Shown here: in pieces, positions 16,575-25,254 of the stretch | Numbering within the stretch: the stretch's first letter is position 1 | How the letters are laid out: every line of letters begins with the position of its first letter | NCBI RefSeq assembly: GCF_022398325.1 | Contig: NZ_JAKEVD010000009.1 | Location: 1-64,000, forward strand | Direction: 5' to 3' | Length of the DNA stretch: 64,000 bases | Origin: Shewanella sp. Isolate13 | Lineage (GTDB): Bacteria > Pseudomonadota > Gammaproteobacteria > Enterobacterales > Shewanellaceae | Position numbers and translations under genes: made by a program | Notes under the pieces: model-generated | What the model was told of the DNA's origin: nothing | Seen by the model: only the letters and a program-made list of their open reading frames with translations | Database searches by the model: none

Positions 16575-17630
16575 ATGTATTACCAAAATGATGATGTTCG
16601 AATTAATAAGATAAAAGAGTTGTTACCTCCAATTGCAATTTTGGAACGATTTCCTGCAACTGAGAACGCATCCGCTACCGTGTTTAACGCCCGTGAAAGC
16701 ATCCATAATATTCTGGCTAAGAAGGATGATCGCTTATTAGTGGTTATAGGCCCCTGCTCTATTCATGATCCGGTAGCGGCACTCGAATACGGTAAGCGCT
16801 TAGTCGAGCTGCGTGAGCGTTATAAAGATCAGCTCGAAATCGTTATGCGGGTCTACTTTGAGAAGCCACGTACCACAGTGGGCTGGAAAGGCTTGATCAA
16901 CGATCCCTACATGGACAACAGCTTTAAGCTAAACGATGGTTTACGTGCAGCAAGAAAGCTGCTGTTAGAGCTTAACGATATGGGGATGCCAACTGCGGGT
17001 GAGTTCTTAGATATGATCACTCCTCAGTATGTGGCTGACTTGATGTGTTGGGGCGCTATTGGTGCGCGTACGACTGAATCTCAAGTACATCGAGAGCTGG
17101 CTTCGGGACTATCGAGCCCCGTAGGTTTTAAGAATGGCACCGATGGCACCATCAAGGTGGCTATCGATGCGATTGGCGCCGCGAGTGCACCGCATCACTT
17201 CCTCTCTGTGACTAAGTTTGGTCATTCGGCGATCGTCGAGACTAAGGGGAACGCCGACTGTCATATCATTTTACGCGGCGGTAAAGAGCCCAACTACAGC
17301 GCTCAGCACGTGGCCGATATTAAGCAGCAGCTTGAGAAAGCGGGACTGGCACAAAATATCATGATCGATTTTAGTCATGCCAATAGCAGCAAGCAGTTCC
17401 AACGGCAGATGTTGGTCGGTGAAGATGTCGCCGCTCAGATGGCAAGTGGTGAGCAATCAATCTTCGGCGTCATGGTGGAAAGTAATTTGATTGAAGGACG
17501 CCAAGATCATATTGAAGGGCAGAGTCTGTGTTATGGCCAGAGCGTAACGGACGCCTGCATCGGTTGGCAAGACTCTGAGAAGCTCTTGGGCATGCTCAAT
17601 GAGAGCATTGTTCAGCGTAGAAATCGCTAA
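16575..17630 (+). CDS. aroG: 3-deoxy-7-phosphoheptulonate (DAHP) synthase, AroG type
   Basis: This 351-residue class I DAHP synthase aligns through its whole length with E. coli AroG (MYYQNDDVRI..., VIGPCSIHDPVAA, RVYFEKPRTTVGWKGLINDP, GAIGARTTESQVHRELASGL, IDFSHANSSKQ). It condenses phosphoenolpyruvate and erythrose 4-phosphate, the first step of the shikimate pathway. Similarity is strongest to the Phe-regulated AroG, but feedback specificity is not provable by eye. The ATG at 16575 has GGAG about eleven bases upstream. It is followed by a strong terminator. Confidence 0.93.
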   Translation: MYYQNDDVRINKIKELLPPIAILERFPATENASATVFNARESIHNILAKKDDRLLVVIGPCSIHDPVAALEYGKRLVELRERYKDQLEIVMRVYFEKPRTTVGWKGLINDPYMDNSFKLNDGLRAARKLLLELNDMGMPTAGEFLDMITPQYVADLMCWGAIGARTTESQVHRELASGLSSPVGFKNGTDGTIKVAIDAIGAASAPHHFLSVTKFGHSAIVETKGNADCHIILRGGKEPNYSAQHVADIKQQLEKAGLAQNIMIDFSHANSSKQFQRQMLVGEDVAAQMASGEQSIFGVMVESNLIEGRQDHIEGQSLCYGQSVTDACIGWQDSEKLLGMLNESIVQRRNR

Positions 17631-17647
17631 CATCAGCGATAAATACA

Positions 17648-17673
17648 GAAAAGGAGGCGCTAGCCTCCTTTTC
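17648..17673. terminator. Bidirectional terminator after aroG
   Basis: The perfect 11-bp stem GAAAAGGAGGC / GCCTCCTTTTC has loop GCTA. It lies between aroG (+) and the small minus-strand gene that ends at 17700, and can serve both. Confidence 0.85.
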
Positions 17674-17699
17674 TGAACAAGTCGTTCACTAGATTAGAG

Positions 17700-17879
17700 T
17701 TACTTCTTTTTATCTTGCTCAATTAAGTATTCATTGGCTTTCGCTAAGCTGCCAAAAGAAGCAATTAGATTGCTCTGTCCCTTTTCTTGGATTTCAGGGT
17801 TTCCTGATTGGGTCATCATCCATATCCATGTTTGGATGAGTGGTAGAGGGGGATATTTTGGCTTGGATGTGTCCAGCAT
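17700..17879 (-). CDS. Small hypothetical protein, 59 residues
   Basis: The minus-strand frame from ATG 17879 to TAA 17700 encodes 59 residues beginning MLDTSKPKYPPLPLIQTWIW and ending YLIEQDKKK. An AAGGA ribosome-binding site lies about seven bases upstream, and the reading frame ends against the shared terminator. The composition is protein-like: proline-rich start, then an amphipathic helix ASFGSLAKANEYLIEQDKK. I recognise no named family. Convergent with aroG. Confidence 0.6.
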   Translation of the reverse strand: MLDTSKPKYPPLPLIQTWIWMMTQSGNPEIQEKGQSNLIASFGSLAKANEYLIEQDKKK

Positions 17880-18220
17880 TTTTGCATCCTTTTTTCGTTA
17901 ACTTTAAAAGAGCCTTATTCAGCCCTTCCTGCCTGTTTACTTTTTATATTTTGCCGCAGAGTATCAAATTCTTTTCTTTGGGTTAACAGAATTTGCACTA
18001 CTTAATACAAAATTACTGAAAAATGTGCAAACTACTCCTTATGGAGCGTTCAAAGCACACTCTATCAGACTAAAGTCGTACGATAACACAGCTTATGGCC
18101 GATGGTCGTTAACTTTTTGTAAACATCAGTCAGATGTTATTAGTCGTGAATAAAGCTAACTTATTGTCATCTCATTTAAAATGACCTGAGTTTGAATTTA
18201 AAAATTTTTTTGGAATCAAA
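17880..18220. other. Intergenic stretch between the 59-residue gene and the ABC exporter
   Basis: The stretch is about 340 bases, AT-rich. It should contain the divergent promoters of both neighbours. I see no gene, strong hairpin or clear operator in it. Confidence 0.5.
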
Positions 18221-19993
18221 ATGCGCCCCTCACTTTATTTCGATGGACCGATAGGTAAATTAAATTGGCATGTGTTACGCATGTTGTGGCCCTATTTAAT
18301 TGAATTTAAACGTAGAGTGGCTCTGGCATTGCTGTGTTTGGTTATCGCGAAACTTGCCAGTGTTGGCTTGCCGTTTGTGCTTAAGGCGCTGGTGGATGGG
18401 CTCTCGGGGGCCTCTAGTGAAGCCTTGCTTTCGGTGCCTATCTCTTTAGTCATTGCCTATGGTTGTATTCGCCTACTCAATACCATTATTTCCGAGGTGA
18501 GGGACACGCTATTTGGGCGGGTGACCGAGCGTGCCATACGGCGTTTAGGCATGGCGGTTTTTGAGCATCTTCATCGACTCGATATGGCATTTCATTTAGA
18601 GCGCAGAACCGGCGGCTTGTCTCGAGACATAGAACGTGGCACCAGTGGCATGAGTTTCTTGATGCGCTTTATGGTGTTCAATATCGTACCAACGATTCTT
18701 GAGATTGTGCTGGTCGTGGGGATCTTATTCTATAACTACGGCTATGCTTTTGCCGGTGTGACACTGCTCTCTGTTATCGCCTATGGCGCATATTCGATTG
18801 TTGCGACTGAGTGGCGTACGGGCTATGTGCGAGACGCCGCTAAAGCCGACTCAGTATCCAGTACTCGGGCAATTGATAGTTTACTTAACTATGAAACCGT
18901 TAAGTATTTTAATAATGAGCAGTATGAAGCCAAGCAATATGATGAGGCTTTGGCGCAGTGGGAAGTGGCTAAGCGTAAGAACAGGCTCTCGCTGTTTGCA
19001 CTCAATGCGGGCCAAGCTTGTATCATCTCGATTGCGATGACCTTGATGCTAGGCATGGCAGCATATGATGTTGTTCAGGGCGAGATGACCATAGGTGACT
19101 TCGTGCTGATCAATGCCTTTATGATGCAACTTTTTATCCCTCTTAATTTTTTAGGCTTTGTTTATCGAGAGATCCGTGGTGCCTTTGCCAATATAGAGCG
19201 GATGTTCGATCTTTTAGATAAGGTCCCTTCGATTCAAGACGCAGCCAATGCTAGCAACCGAGTCCTGAGCCAAGGTCGAGTCTCATTTGAGCACGTAGGT
19301 TTTAGTTATGATTCGCGGATAATCTTAGATGATGTCAGCTTTACCATAGAGCCGGGTCAGAAAGTGGCTATCGTTGGCGATAGCGGGGCGGGTAAGTCGA
19401 CCTTGGTGAAGTTGTTATTTCGTTTTTATGATGTCATCGATGGGCGAGTCTGCATCGATGGTCATGATATTCGTACGTTAACTCAAAGTGCATTGCGCCA
19501 AGCCATCGCCATCGTACCCCAAGATACGGTGCTGTTTAATGATAGCCTGATCGAAAATATCCGTTATGGTCGCCCCGATGCAACGGCCGAAGAGATAGAT
19601 GTCGCGATTAAGATGGCGCACTTGAGCCAGTTTATCGAGAGCCTACCGGAAGGTGGAGAGACCAAGGTCGGTGAGCGTGGTTTAAAGCTCTCCGGCGGGG
19701 AGAAGCAGCGAGTTGCGATTGCGAGAGCCATCCTTAAGAAGTCACCCATCTTAGTCTTCGATGAGGCCACCTCATCTTTAGACAGCCATTCTGAGCAGGC
19801 CATTTTAACGGCCTTGAAGGAAGTGGCGAAAGGCCATACAAGTCTTGTCATAGCCCATAGACTCTCCACTGTTGTCGATGCTGACCGTATTATCGTCTTG
19901 AGTAAGGGCAGAGTGGTTGAAACCGGTAGTCATTATGAGCTGCTTGCCGCGAAGGGCTTCTATGCTAATTTGTGGCGAGTGCAGAAGGAGTAG
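18221..19993 (+). CDS. Atm1/HMT1-type ABC exporter (fused permease and ATPase)
   Basis: This 590-residue half-transporter has an N-terminal six-helix membrane domain (about 20-310) and a C-terminal nucleotide-binding domain. The ATPase shows Walker A GDSGAGKST, signature LSGGEKQR, Walker B ILVFDEATSSLD and the switch histidine in IAHRLST. The permease segments GGLSRDIERGTSGMSFL and NYETVKYFNNE are characteristic of the Atm1/ABCB7 and HMT1 group, which export glutathione-linked or metal-thiol compounds in characterised members. It stands alone. The substrate here is inferred from the family only. Confidence 0.88.
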   Translation: MRPSLYFDGPIGKLNWHVLRMLWPYLIEFKRRVALALLCLVIAKLASVGLPFVLKALVDGLSGASSEALLSVPISLVIAYGCIRLLNTIISEVRDTLFGRVTERAIRRLGMAVFEHLHRLDMAFHLERRTGGLSRDIERGTSGMSFLMRFMVFNIVPTILEIVLVVGILFYNYGYAFAGVTLLSVIAYGAYSIVATEWRTGYVRDAAKADSVSSTRAIDSLLNYETVKYFNNEQYEAKQYDEALAQWEVAKRKNRLSLFALNAGQACIISIAMTLMLGMAAYDVVQGEMTIGDFVLINAFMMQLFIPLNFLGFVYREIRGAFANIERMFDLLDKVPSIQDAANASNRVLSQGRVSFEHVGFSYDSRIILDDVSFTIEPGQKVAIVGDSGAGKSTLVKLLFRFYDVIDGRVCIDGHDIRTLTQSALRQAIAIVPQDTVLFNDSLIENIRYGRPDATAEEIDVAIKMAHLSQFIESLPEGGETKVGERGLKLSGGEKQRVAIARAILKKSPILVFDEATSSLDSHSEQAILTALKEVAKGHTSLVIAHRLSTVVDADRIIVLSKGRVVETGSHYELLAAKGFYANLWRVQKE

Positions 19994-20125
19994 CTCTATC
20001 ATTTTTGCGCAGCTAATCGACTCATATTGATTAAGAAAAGCCTACTTAGGATTCAGCATAGGTTCAGTTTCGTGTGTCTATAATTGGCGTCAAATTAACG
20101 GGACGCTAATGCAGAGAAGGTCACA

Positions 20126-20389
20126 ATGAAAAATATACCTATACTGGTGCATATTGAAGGACAGGATAGTAAAGTTAATACCGATTGGCTGGCGATTATG
20201 GCTACGCTGAAGAAGCGCGGCTTAGAGAGAGACGAACTTGAAGTGGTATATTTTGAGTTATGTGCCGGAATGAGAGTGACGACGCGAGGGCTAGGTTTAG
20301 CAAAAGCAACACCAGTCGAACCGTCACAAGGTTTATTACATGAGCCTAAATTTTCGGCTAGGGATTATGCGGGCATGCTAAGTGCTTAA
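20126..20389 (+). CDS. Conserved-looking small hypothetical protein
   Basis: This 87-residue protein starts at an ATG with AGAAGG a few bases upstream. No signal peptide, membrane segment or known motif is seen. It has a short cysteine-containing segment (YFELCAGMRV). It converges with the next gene, with only 12 bases between the two stops. Function unknown. Confidence 0.6.
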   Translation: MKNIPILVHIEGQDSKVNTDWLAIMATLKKRGLERDELEVVYFELCAGMRVTTRGLGLAKATPVEPSQGLLHEPKFSARDYAGMLSA

Positions 20390-20401
20390 CCGCTTATTCA
20401 T

Positions 20402-20692
20402 TCAGCCTATAGGCTTACCCATTTTCCAGCCATCACAGATCAGCTTAGTTTGAGGAGAAGGTTCTTTCGTTGGGATCAGTCCGATGATCTTGCCTTCTCT
20501 AAAGCAGATGAACTCACCCTCAATATTTGTCATTCGCTGACAACTGCTGCAGCTTGCTGATAATGCTTTGTTTTTTAACGGTGTATTGGAATTACTCACC
20601 GTGTCCCCCTCACTGCTACCTTGATAGTTTATGTCAAATAAATCTTGCGTAGAAGTTCGGTTATCCCCATTCCCGAAGCCGTATTTAATCAT
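20402..20692 (-). CDS. Small Cys-rich hypothetical protein
   Basis: This 96-residue protein has a polar N-terminal half and a C-terminal half with four cysteines (CSSCQRM, then FICF and LICDGWKMG). The spacing (CxxC, about 16 residues, C, about 21 residues, C) could form a small zinc-ribbon-like site. No ribosome-binding site is obvious ahead of the ATG, so the start is uncertain. I do not recognise the family. Confidence 0.5.
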   Translation of the reverse strand: MIKYGFGNGDNRTSTQDLFDINYQGSSEGDTVSNSNTPLKNKALSASCSSCQRMTNIEGEFICFREGKIIGLIPTKEPSPQTKLICDGWKMGKPIG

Positions 20693-20793
20693 TATAAGAC
20701 TAATATACCAAGCTTTTATCGCCTGTTAAGCTAACTAATCGGTCATTTGGTTTGCATTTTAATTCGTGTTTGGTCCGGATTTTATTGTAAAAA

Positions 20794-21360
20794 TCACTTT
20801 CCAAAATGGGTTTGTATCAGGCTTATTTTTCCTTCTTTAGGGATAGATAACAGATAAAGGGTGCCGTATTGGCTTTCCTCTATGGGGGGAGTTTTCGGAC
20901 CGCCGAGCGCCTTTATGATGAGGGGGACTGTGTTGGAGTGTCCCGCAATTAAGCTGTTACCTGAGGTTTGATTGACTAAAGTTACGATGGAAGCGATATG
21001 GGCATCTAGGCCAAACTGGGTGTCGGCAATCATAAGCGGTAGCGCTCTTTGGCTAGCTATGGGATCTAAGGTTAATTGGGTTCTTTGATAGTTAGATGCT
21101 ATCAACTGAGATAACTCAACCTGTTGCAGTGCCTCAATCAGTGCCTTTGCTCTTTGTTGTCCAGCTTCACTTAGCGCAGGGTTTCGAGAGCCGTCATCGC
21201 GTTTTTCTGCATGCCTGACTAACACTACTATTTTTGTTAGAGCGTCACTCTTTGCAGCTATTTCTAACGATTTGTTTGGCTGAGCTATACAGGACAAGCT
21301 GATTGCGAATAGCAGCATAGCAAGCATACTGGCTTTGATTGCTTTAATTTTCGTCTTCAT
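20794..21360 (-). CDS. Periplasmic histidine phosphatase family protein
   Basis: This 188-residue protein has an N-terminal signal peptide (SMLAMLLFAISLSCIAQ). The RHAE catalytic motif is in VVLVRHAEKRDD, with the second histidine in LIAGHSNTVPLI. It belongs to the phosphoglycerate-mutase-like/SixA branch of the histidine phosphatase superfamily. The substrate is unknown. It is a single gene, divergent from fpr. Confidence 0.85.
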   Translation of the reverse strand: MKTKIKAIKASMLAMLLFAISLSCIAQPNKSLEIAAKSDALTKIVVLVRHAEKRDDGSRNPALSEAGQQRAKALIEALQQVELSQLIASNYQRTQLTLDPIASQRALPLMIADTQFGLDAHIASIVTLVNQTSGNSLIAGHSNTVPLIIKALGGPKTPPIEESQYGTLYLLSIPKEGKISLIQTHFGK

Positions 21361-21476
21361 GAATTTACTCCATTAATGTCAACCTTCCTCGCTGGCTAGA
21401 CTAATCTTTCTGAATATGAAATAAAAGCTTAGGTAAGTTCACTATTTCTCGAAGGCTGGAGATTTTTGGAGGTGCT

Positions 21477-22226
21477 ATGTGGGTTGAAGGGCTGGTCATA
21501 GAGAGGCGAGACTGGAACGATAAGTTGTTTTCACTAAAGATTAAAGTCGATATAGGAGACTTTAAGGCTGGCCAGTTCATTAAGCTGAGTCAGGTCGTGA
21601 ATGAGAAACGAGTTAGCCGAGCCTACTCGCTCGTCAATCCACCGGGCTGTGACTATATAGAGGTATTGGCGGTGGCGGTAGAGGAAGGGTTATTGTCACC
21701 TAACTTACACGTACTGAAGGTTGGTGATGTTATCGATGTCGCCACTAAAGCCTCAGGCTTTATGACTTTAGATGAGCTCCCGACTGATGATGCCAAAGGA
21801 AGGCATTTGTGGTTTTTAGCCACAGGAACTGCAGTAGGGCCTTTTATCTCAATGATGGAGACTTACGAGCCTTGGGATGCATACGAGCGGTTAGTATTGG
21901 TCTATGGGGTGCGTAAGGTTGAAGATCTAGCTTACCTTGAGCAACTTAAGGGATATGAAGCGAGATATCCTGAGCAGTTTAAGCTGGTACTTTCTGTGAC
22001 TCGCGAGCCGTTAAATGATGCTTTAACCAGCCGGATCCCCGATGCCATCAGTTCTGGGGAGCTTGAGGGTAAAGTCGGGTTAAGGCTTAGCCCTGAGGAT
22101 TCGCAGGTGATGATCTGCGGGAACCCTGAGATGATCACCGCATCACAACAGGTACTTAACGATAGGGGTTTAATAAAGAATCTGCGCCGTGCACCCGGAC
22201 ATGTAACCGTTGAGAGATACTGGTAA
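21477..22226 (+). CDS. fpr: Ferredoxin/flavodoxin-NADP+ reductase
   Basis: This 249-residue protein is collinear with E. coli Fpr: RAYSLVNPPG (FAD binding), WFLATGTAVGPFISM (NADP binding), VMICGNPEMI, and a C-terminus HVTVERYW with the terminal aromatic residue typical of the bacterial subclass. It passes electrons between NADPH and ferredoxin or flavodoxin. It lies directly upstream of, but separate from, the iron-uptake operon. Confidence 0.93.
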   Translation: MWVEGLVIERRDWNDKLFSLKIKVDIGDFKAGQFIKLSQVVNEKRVSRAYSLVNPPGCDYIEVLAVAVEEGLLSPNLHVLKVGDVIDVATKASGFMTLDELPTDDAKGRHLWFLATGTAVGPFISMMETYEPWDAYERLVLVYGVRKVEDLAYLEQLKGYEARYPEQFKLVLSVTREPLNDALTSRIPDAISSGELEGKVGLRLSPEDSQVMICGNPEMITASQQVLNDRGLIKNLRRAPGHVTVERYW

Positions 22227-22377
22227 CTCTTAATGCAAGCACTCCCGCTGTTAATTGGTGGAGAGTCTAGCTAAGCTTATGTAAGTTAAGTGTTTGCTTA
22301 TGTTGATCCAGTTGTCATTTTTGAGTTAAAAATATGACAAATGCTTGCTGTTTGTATGAGTTTTTATTACTCTCGTT

Positions 22378-22396
22378 GCAATTGAGAATTATTATC
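22378..22396. promoter_or_regulatory. Fur box upstream of fbpA
   Basis: The 19-base sequence GCAATTGAGAATTATTATC matches the Fur consensus at 14 of 19 positions. It is about 50 bases upstream of the fbpA start, where a promoter would be expected. Iron-repressed transcription of fbpABC is the simple reading. Confidence 0.75.
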
Positions 22397-22444
22397 AGTC
22401 GTTTTACGCTGATGAGTTCGATACTTGCCTAAGGGAGAAGAGTA

Positions 22445-23452
22445 ATGAAAATGGTAAAGAGTCTAGCTGTAATAGGACTGACTTGTTTTGCATCTATCGC
22501 TAATGCCGCTGATAGGCTAACGGTATATTCTTATCGACAAGCCTTTTTGATAGAACCTATCTTAGAAAACTTTACTAAAGAGACCGGTGTTAAGGTCGAT
22601 GTTGTCTTCTCTAAAAAGGGCATCGCCGAGCGTATGAAGCGTGAAGGGCGCCTTTCGAAGGCGGATATCGTTCTGACCTCAGACTTTTACCGCTTGATGG
22701 AGTTGGTTGAAAAAGATTTAGTTGTTCCTGCCAGCAGTGACATTCTTAAACAAAATATCCCGCAAAAATACCGTTCACCAGACGATGAGTGGTATGCACT
22801 AACGATGCGCGTGCGTAATATTTATTCTTCAAAGGATAGACTGGGTAAATTGGATATTAATTACGAAGACCTCGCTGATCCTAAGTATAAGGGCAAGATC
22901 TGTACCCGTAGCGGTAAGCATCCATATAACGTTTCATTAGTGGCCTCTATGATTGCTCATCACGGCGAGCAGGAGACCAAAACGTGGCTAGAGGGCTGGA
23001 AAGCCAATTTGGCCAGAAAACCACAGGGTAATGACAGAGCACAGGTTAAAGCGGTAAGCGAAGGCTTATGCGACATAGCGATTGGTAATAGTTACTACTT
23101 AGGTAAGATGCTACAAGATCCTAAGCAAAAATTATGGGCCGATGCGATTGAGATCAATTTCCCTAACCAAGATAATCGTGGCTCACATATCAATGTATCA
23201 GGCATGGCATTGGCTAAGCACTCAAAGAATCAGGCCGCAGCGCTTGAGTTGATGGAGTACTTATCAGGTGATAAGGCGCAGCAAGCTTACGCTGAAGTGA
23301 ACTACGAGTACCCTGTAAAGGCAGACGTAGCGCCTTCAACATTAGTGGCTTCTTGGGGAGCTTTTAAAGCCGATGACCTACCTATTTACAAATTGGCTGA
23401 ATATCATGGCGCAGCAATCAAACTACTCGATGAAGTGAAGTTTGATCTGTAG
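22445..23452 (+). CDS. fbpA: Ferric iron ABC transporter, periplasmic binding protein
   Basis: This 335-residue protein starts with a signal peptide cleaved near ANA-AD. The mature part is a class-II binding protein of the FbpA/FutA1 type (RLTVYSYRQAFLIEPILENFTKETG, GNSYYLGKM with a conserved double tyrosine used for iron binding). It delivers Fe3+ to the permease encoded downstream. The RBS GGGAGAAG precedes the ATG. A Fur box lies upstream and a terminator follows. Confidence 0.9.
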   Translation: MKMVKSLAVIGLTCFASIANAADRLTVYSYRQAFLIEPILENFTKETGVKVDVVFSKKGIAERMKREGRLSKADIVLTSDFYRLMELVEKDLVVPASSDILKQNIPQKYRSPDDEWYALTMRVRNIYSSKDRLGKLDINYEDLADPKYKGKICTRSGKHPYNVSLVASMIAHHGEQETKTWLEGWKANLARKPQGNDRAQVKAVSEGLCDIAIGNSYYLGKMLQDPKQKLWADAIEINFPNQDNRGSHINVSGMALAKHSKNQAAALELMEYLSGDKAQQAYAEVNYEYPVKADVAPSTLVASWGAFKADDLPIYKLAEYHGAAIKLLDEVKFDL

Positions 23453-23547
23453 TGGCTGACTCTTAAGGTTGGGCTAACCAATTCAAGCTAGACTAGAAGA
23501 AGCGGTTTGAAGTTAATGGTTTAGTTCAGCCTGGCAATATTCCAGTT

Positions 23548-23580
23548 AACCTATCGTTTTAGATAGGTTTTCTTGTTTTT
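23548..23580 (+). terminator. Attenuating terminator between fbpA and fbpB
   Basis: Stem AACCTATC / GATAGGTT with a six-base loop, followed by TTCTTGTTTTT. It sits 42 bases before the fbpB start in a 169-base gap, so it probably lets only part of the transcription through, giving more binding protein than permease. Confidence 0.75.
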
Positions 23581-23621
23581 ATCCAAGTACACGGATGTTT
23601 TATTTTTAGGTAGTTAACATT

Positions 23622-25253
23622 ATGGTTTTAGGCTTAGCCAAGGGCTGGTCTGTTGTGGGTTATACTTTGGCGTTGTTGATTATAATGCCTTTGATTGCGT
23701 TGATTGCTCAATCACTGTTACCCGATGAGGCTGTATTTGGCCACCTGTTTAATACCGTATTACCCACTTATATTAGTAACAGCCTGTGGTTAATGTTTTG
23801 GGTGGTTATAGGCTCTCTTATCATTGCCATCCCAGCCGCTTGGCTAGTGGCTAAATGTCACTTTCCTGGTCGGCGTATCTTTCAGTGGGCATTGCTATTG
23901 CCTTTGGCCATGCCCGCTTATGTTGTAGCCTACGTCTATACCGACTTACTCGATTACTCCGGACCTGTGCAACGCAGTTTACGTATCGCTTTTGGTTGGC
24001 AAACTCCCCAAGATTATTATTTTCCGGAGGTGAGGACCTTAGGCGGTGCTGCAATCATGTTGGCATTGGTACTGTTTCCCTATATCTACTTATTGGCAAG
24101 AACCGCTTTTATGGAACAATCTGCCAGCCTAAGCCAAGCAACGCGGGTGATGGGCTGTGGGCCTTGGAAGAGTTTCTGGCGCCTAAGCCTTCCTATGGCT
24201 AGGCCTGCATTAGCGGTTGGCGCTGCGTTAGTGGCTATGGAGACAGCGGCGGACTTTGCGACGGTTAGTTACTTTGCCGTGCCGACATTGACCACAGCTG
24301 TTTATGATACTTGGTTCGAACACGGCAGCTTGACCGCAGCGGCTAAGCTCTCAACCATCATGTTGTTAGTCATTTTCGCTATGGTAGGCTTTGAGCGTTT
24401 TGCTCGGCGCAAACAAAAGCTATTTCAAAAGTTGTCGACCCCGGGTGAACTCGATGTTTACTCCCTGTCTGGCGCCAAGGCTTTCGCTGCAACGGCATAC
24501 TGTACAGGGCTGTTATTTTTAGCATTTTTATTGCCTTTCTTTATTTTGCTGCAATATGCCTATGGTTACTTTGCCGAAAGCTGGAATGACGAGTTTTTTA
24601 AGTACAGTTTTAATAGCTTGTGGATCTCTTTGTTGGCCAGTGCTATTTGTGTCGTTATCGGCATTGTGTTGATGTTTATTCGGCGCATTAGCCCGCGTCA
24701 GGCCGACATCTTGCCTTCACGCCTAGCTTCAACGGGTTATGCATTGCCAGGGACAGTATTAGCGATTGGGATCTTGGTGCCGTTTACTCAACTCGACTTT
24801 GCTATTAACGATCTTGCCATATACCTTGGTTTTGAAGAACCGGGGCTTATCTTAACTGGTAGCAGTTTCATTATTGTGTGCGCGTTTACGATTCGTTTTG
24901 CTGCCATTGCGATAGGCAGTATCGAGAACAGTTATAAGCGGATCTCTCCCTCACTGGATATGGCTGGTATCACCATGGGACTTAAGCCATTAGGTCTGTT
25001 AAAGCAGGTGCATATACCTCTGCTTAGAAAAGGCATTTTTGCAGGCTTATTGCTGGTATTTATTGAGTGCATGAAGGAGTTACCGGCGGCTCTCTTGTTA
25101 AGGCCTATCGGTTTTGAGAACCTCGCCACCTATGTCTATCAGTTTGTCTCTGATGAGCAGCTCGAGCAGGGAGCCTTAGCGGCAATCGTCATAGTGCTCG
25201 TGGGGCTCATTCCACTTATCTACCTTAACCGTTCCTTGGAGCACGATAATTAG
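23622..25253 (+). CDS. fbpB: Ferric iron ABC transporter, permease
   Basis: This 543-residue protein is a double-length inner-membrane permease with about twelve hydrophobic segments in two halves. The EAA-type loops are visible in each half (ATRVMGCGPWKSFWRLSLPMARPA and DMAGITMGLKPLGLLKQVHIPLLRKG). The length and fusion are typical of FbpB/SfuB. Its stop lies one base before the ATG of the ATPase gene, so the two are co-translated. Confidence 0.9.
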   Translation: MVLGLAKGWSVVGYTLALLIIMPLIALIAQSLLPDEAVFGHLFNTVLPTYISNSLWLMFWVVIGSLIIAIPAAWLVAKCHFPGRRIFQWALLLPLAMPAYVVAYVYTDLLDYSGPVQRSLRIAFGWQTPQDYYFPEVRTLGGAAIMLALVLFPYIYLLARTAFMEQSASLSQATRVMGCGPWKSFWRLSLPMARPALAVGAALVAMETAADFATVSYFAVPTLTTAVYDTWFEHGSLTAAAKLSTIMLLVIFAMVGFERFARRKQKLFQKLSTPGELDVYSLSGAKAFAATAYCTGLLFLAFLLPFFILLQYAYGYFAESWNDEFFKYSFNSLWISLLASAICVVIGIVLMFIRRISPRQADILPSRLASTGYALPGTVLAIGILVPFTQLDFAINDLAIYLGFEEPGLILTGSSFIIVCAFTIRFAAIAIGSIENSYKRISPSLDMAGITMGLKPLGLLKQVHIPLLRKGIFAGLLLVFIECMKELPAALLLRPIGFENLATYVYQFVSDEQLEQGALAAIVIVLVGLIPLIYLNRSLEHDN

Positions 25254-25254
25254 T

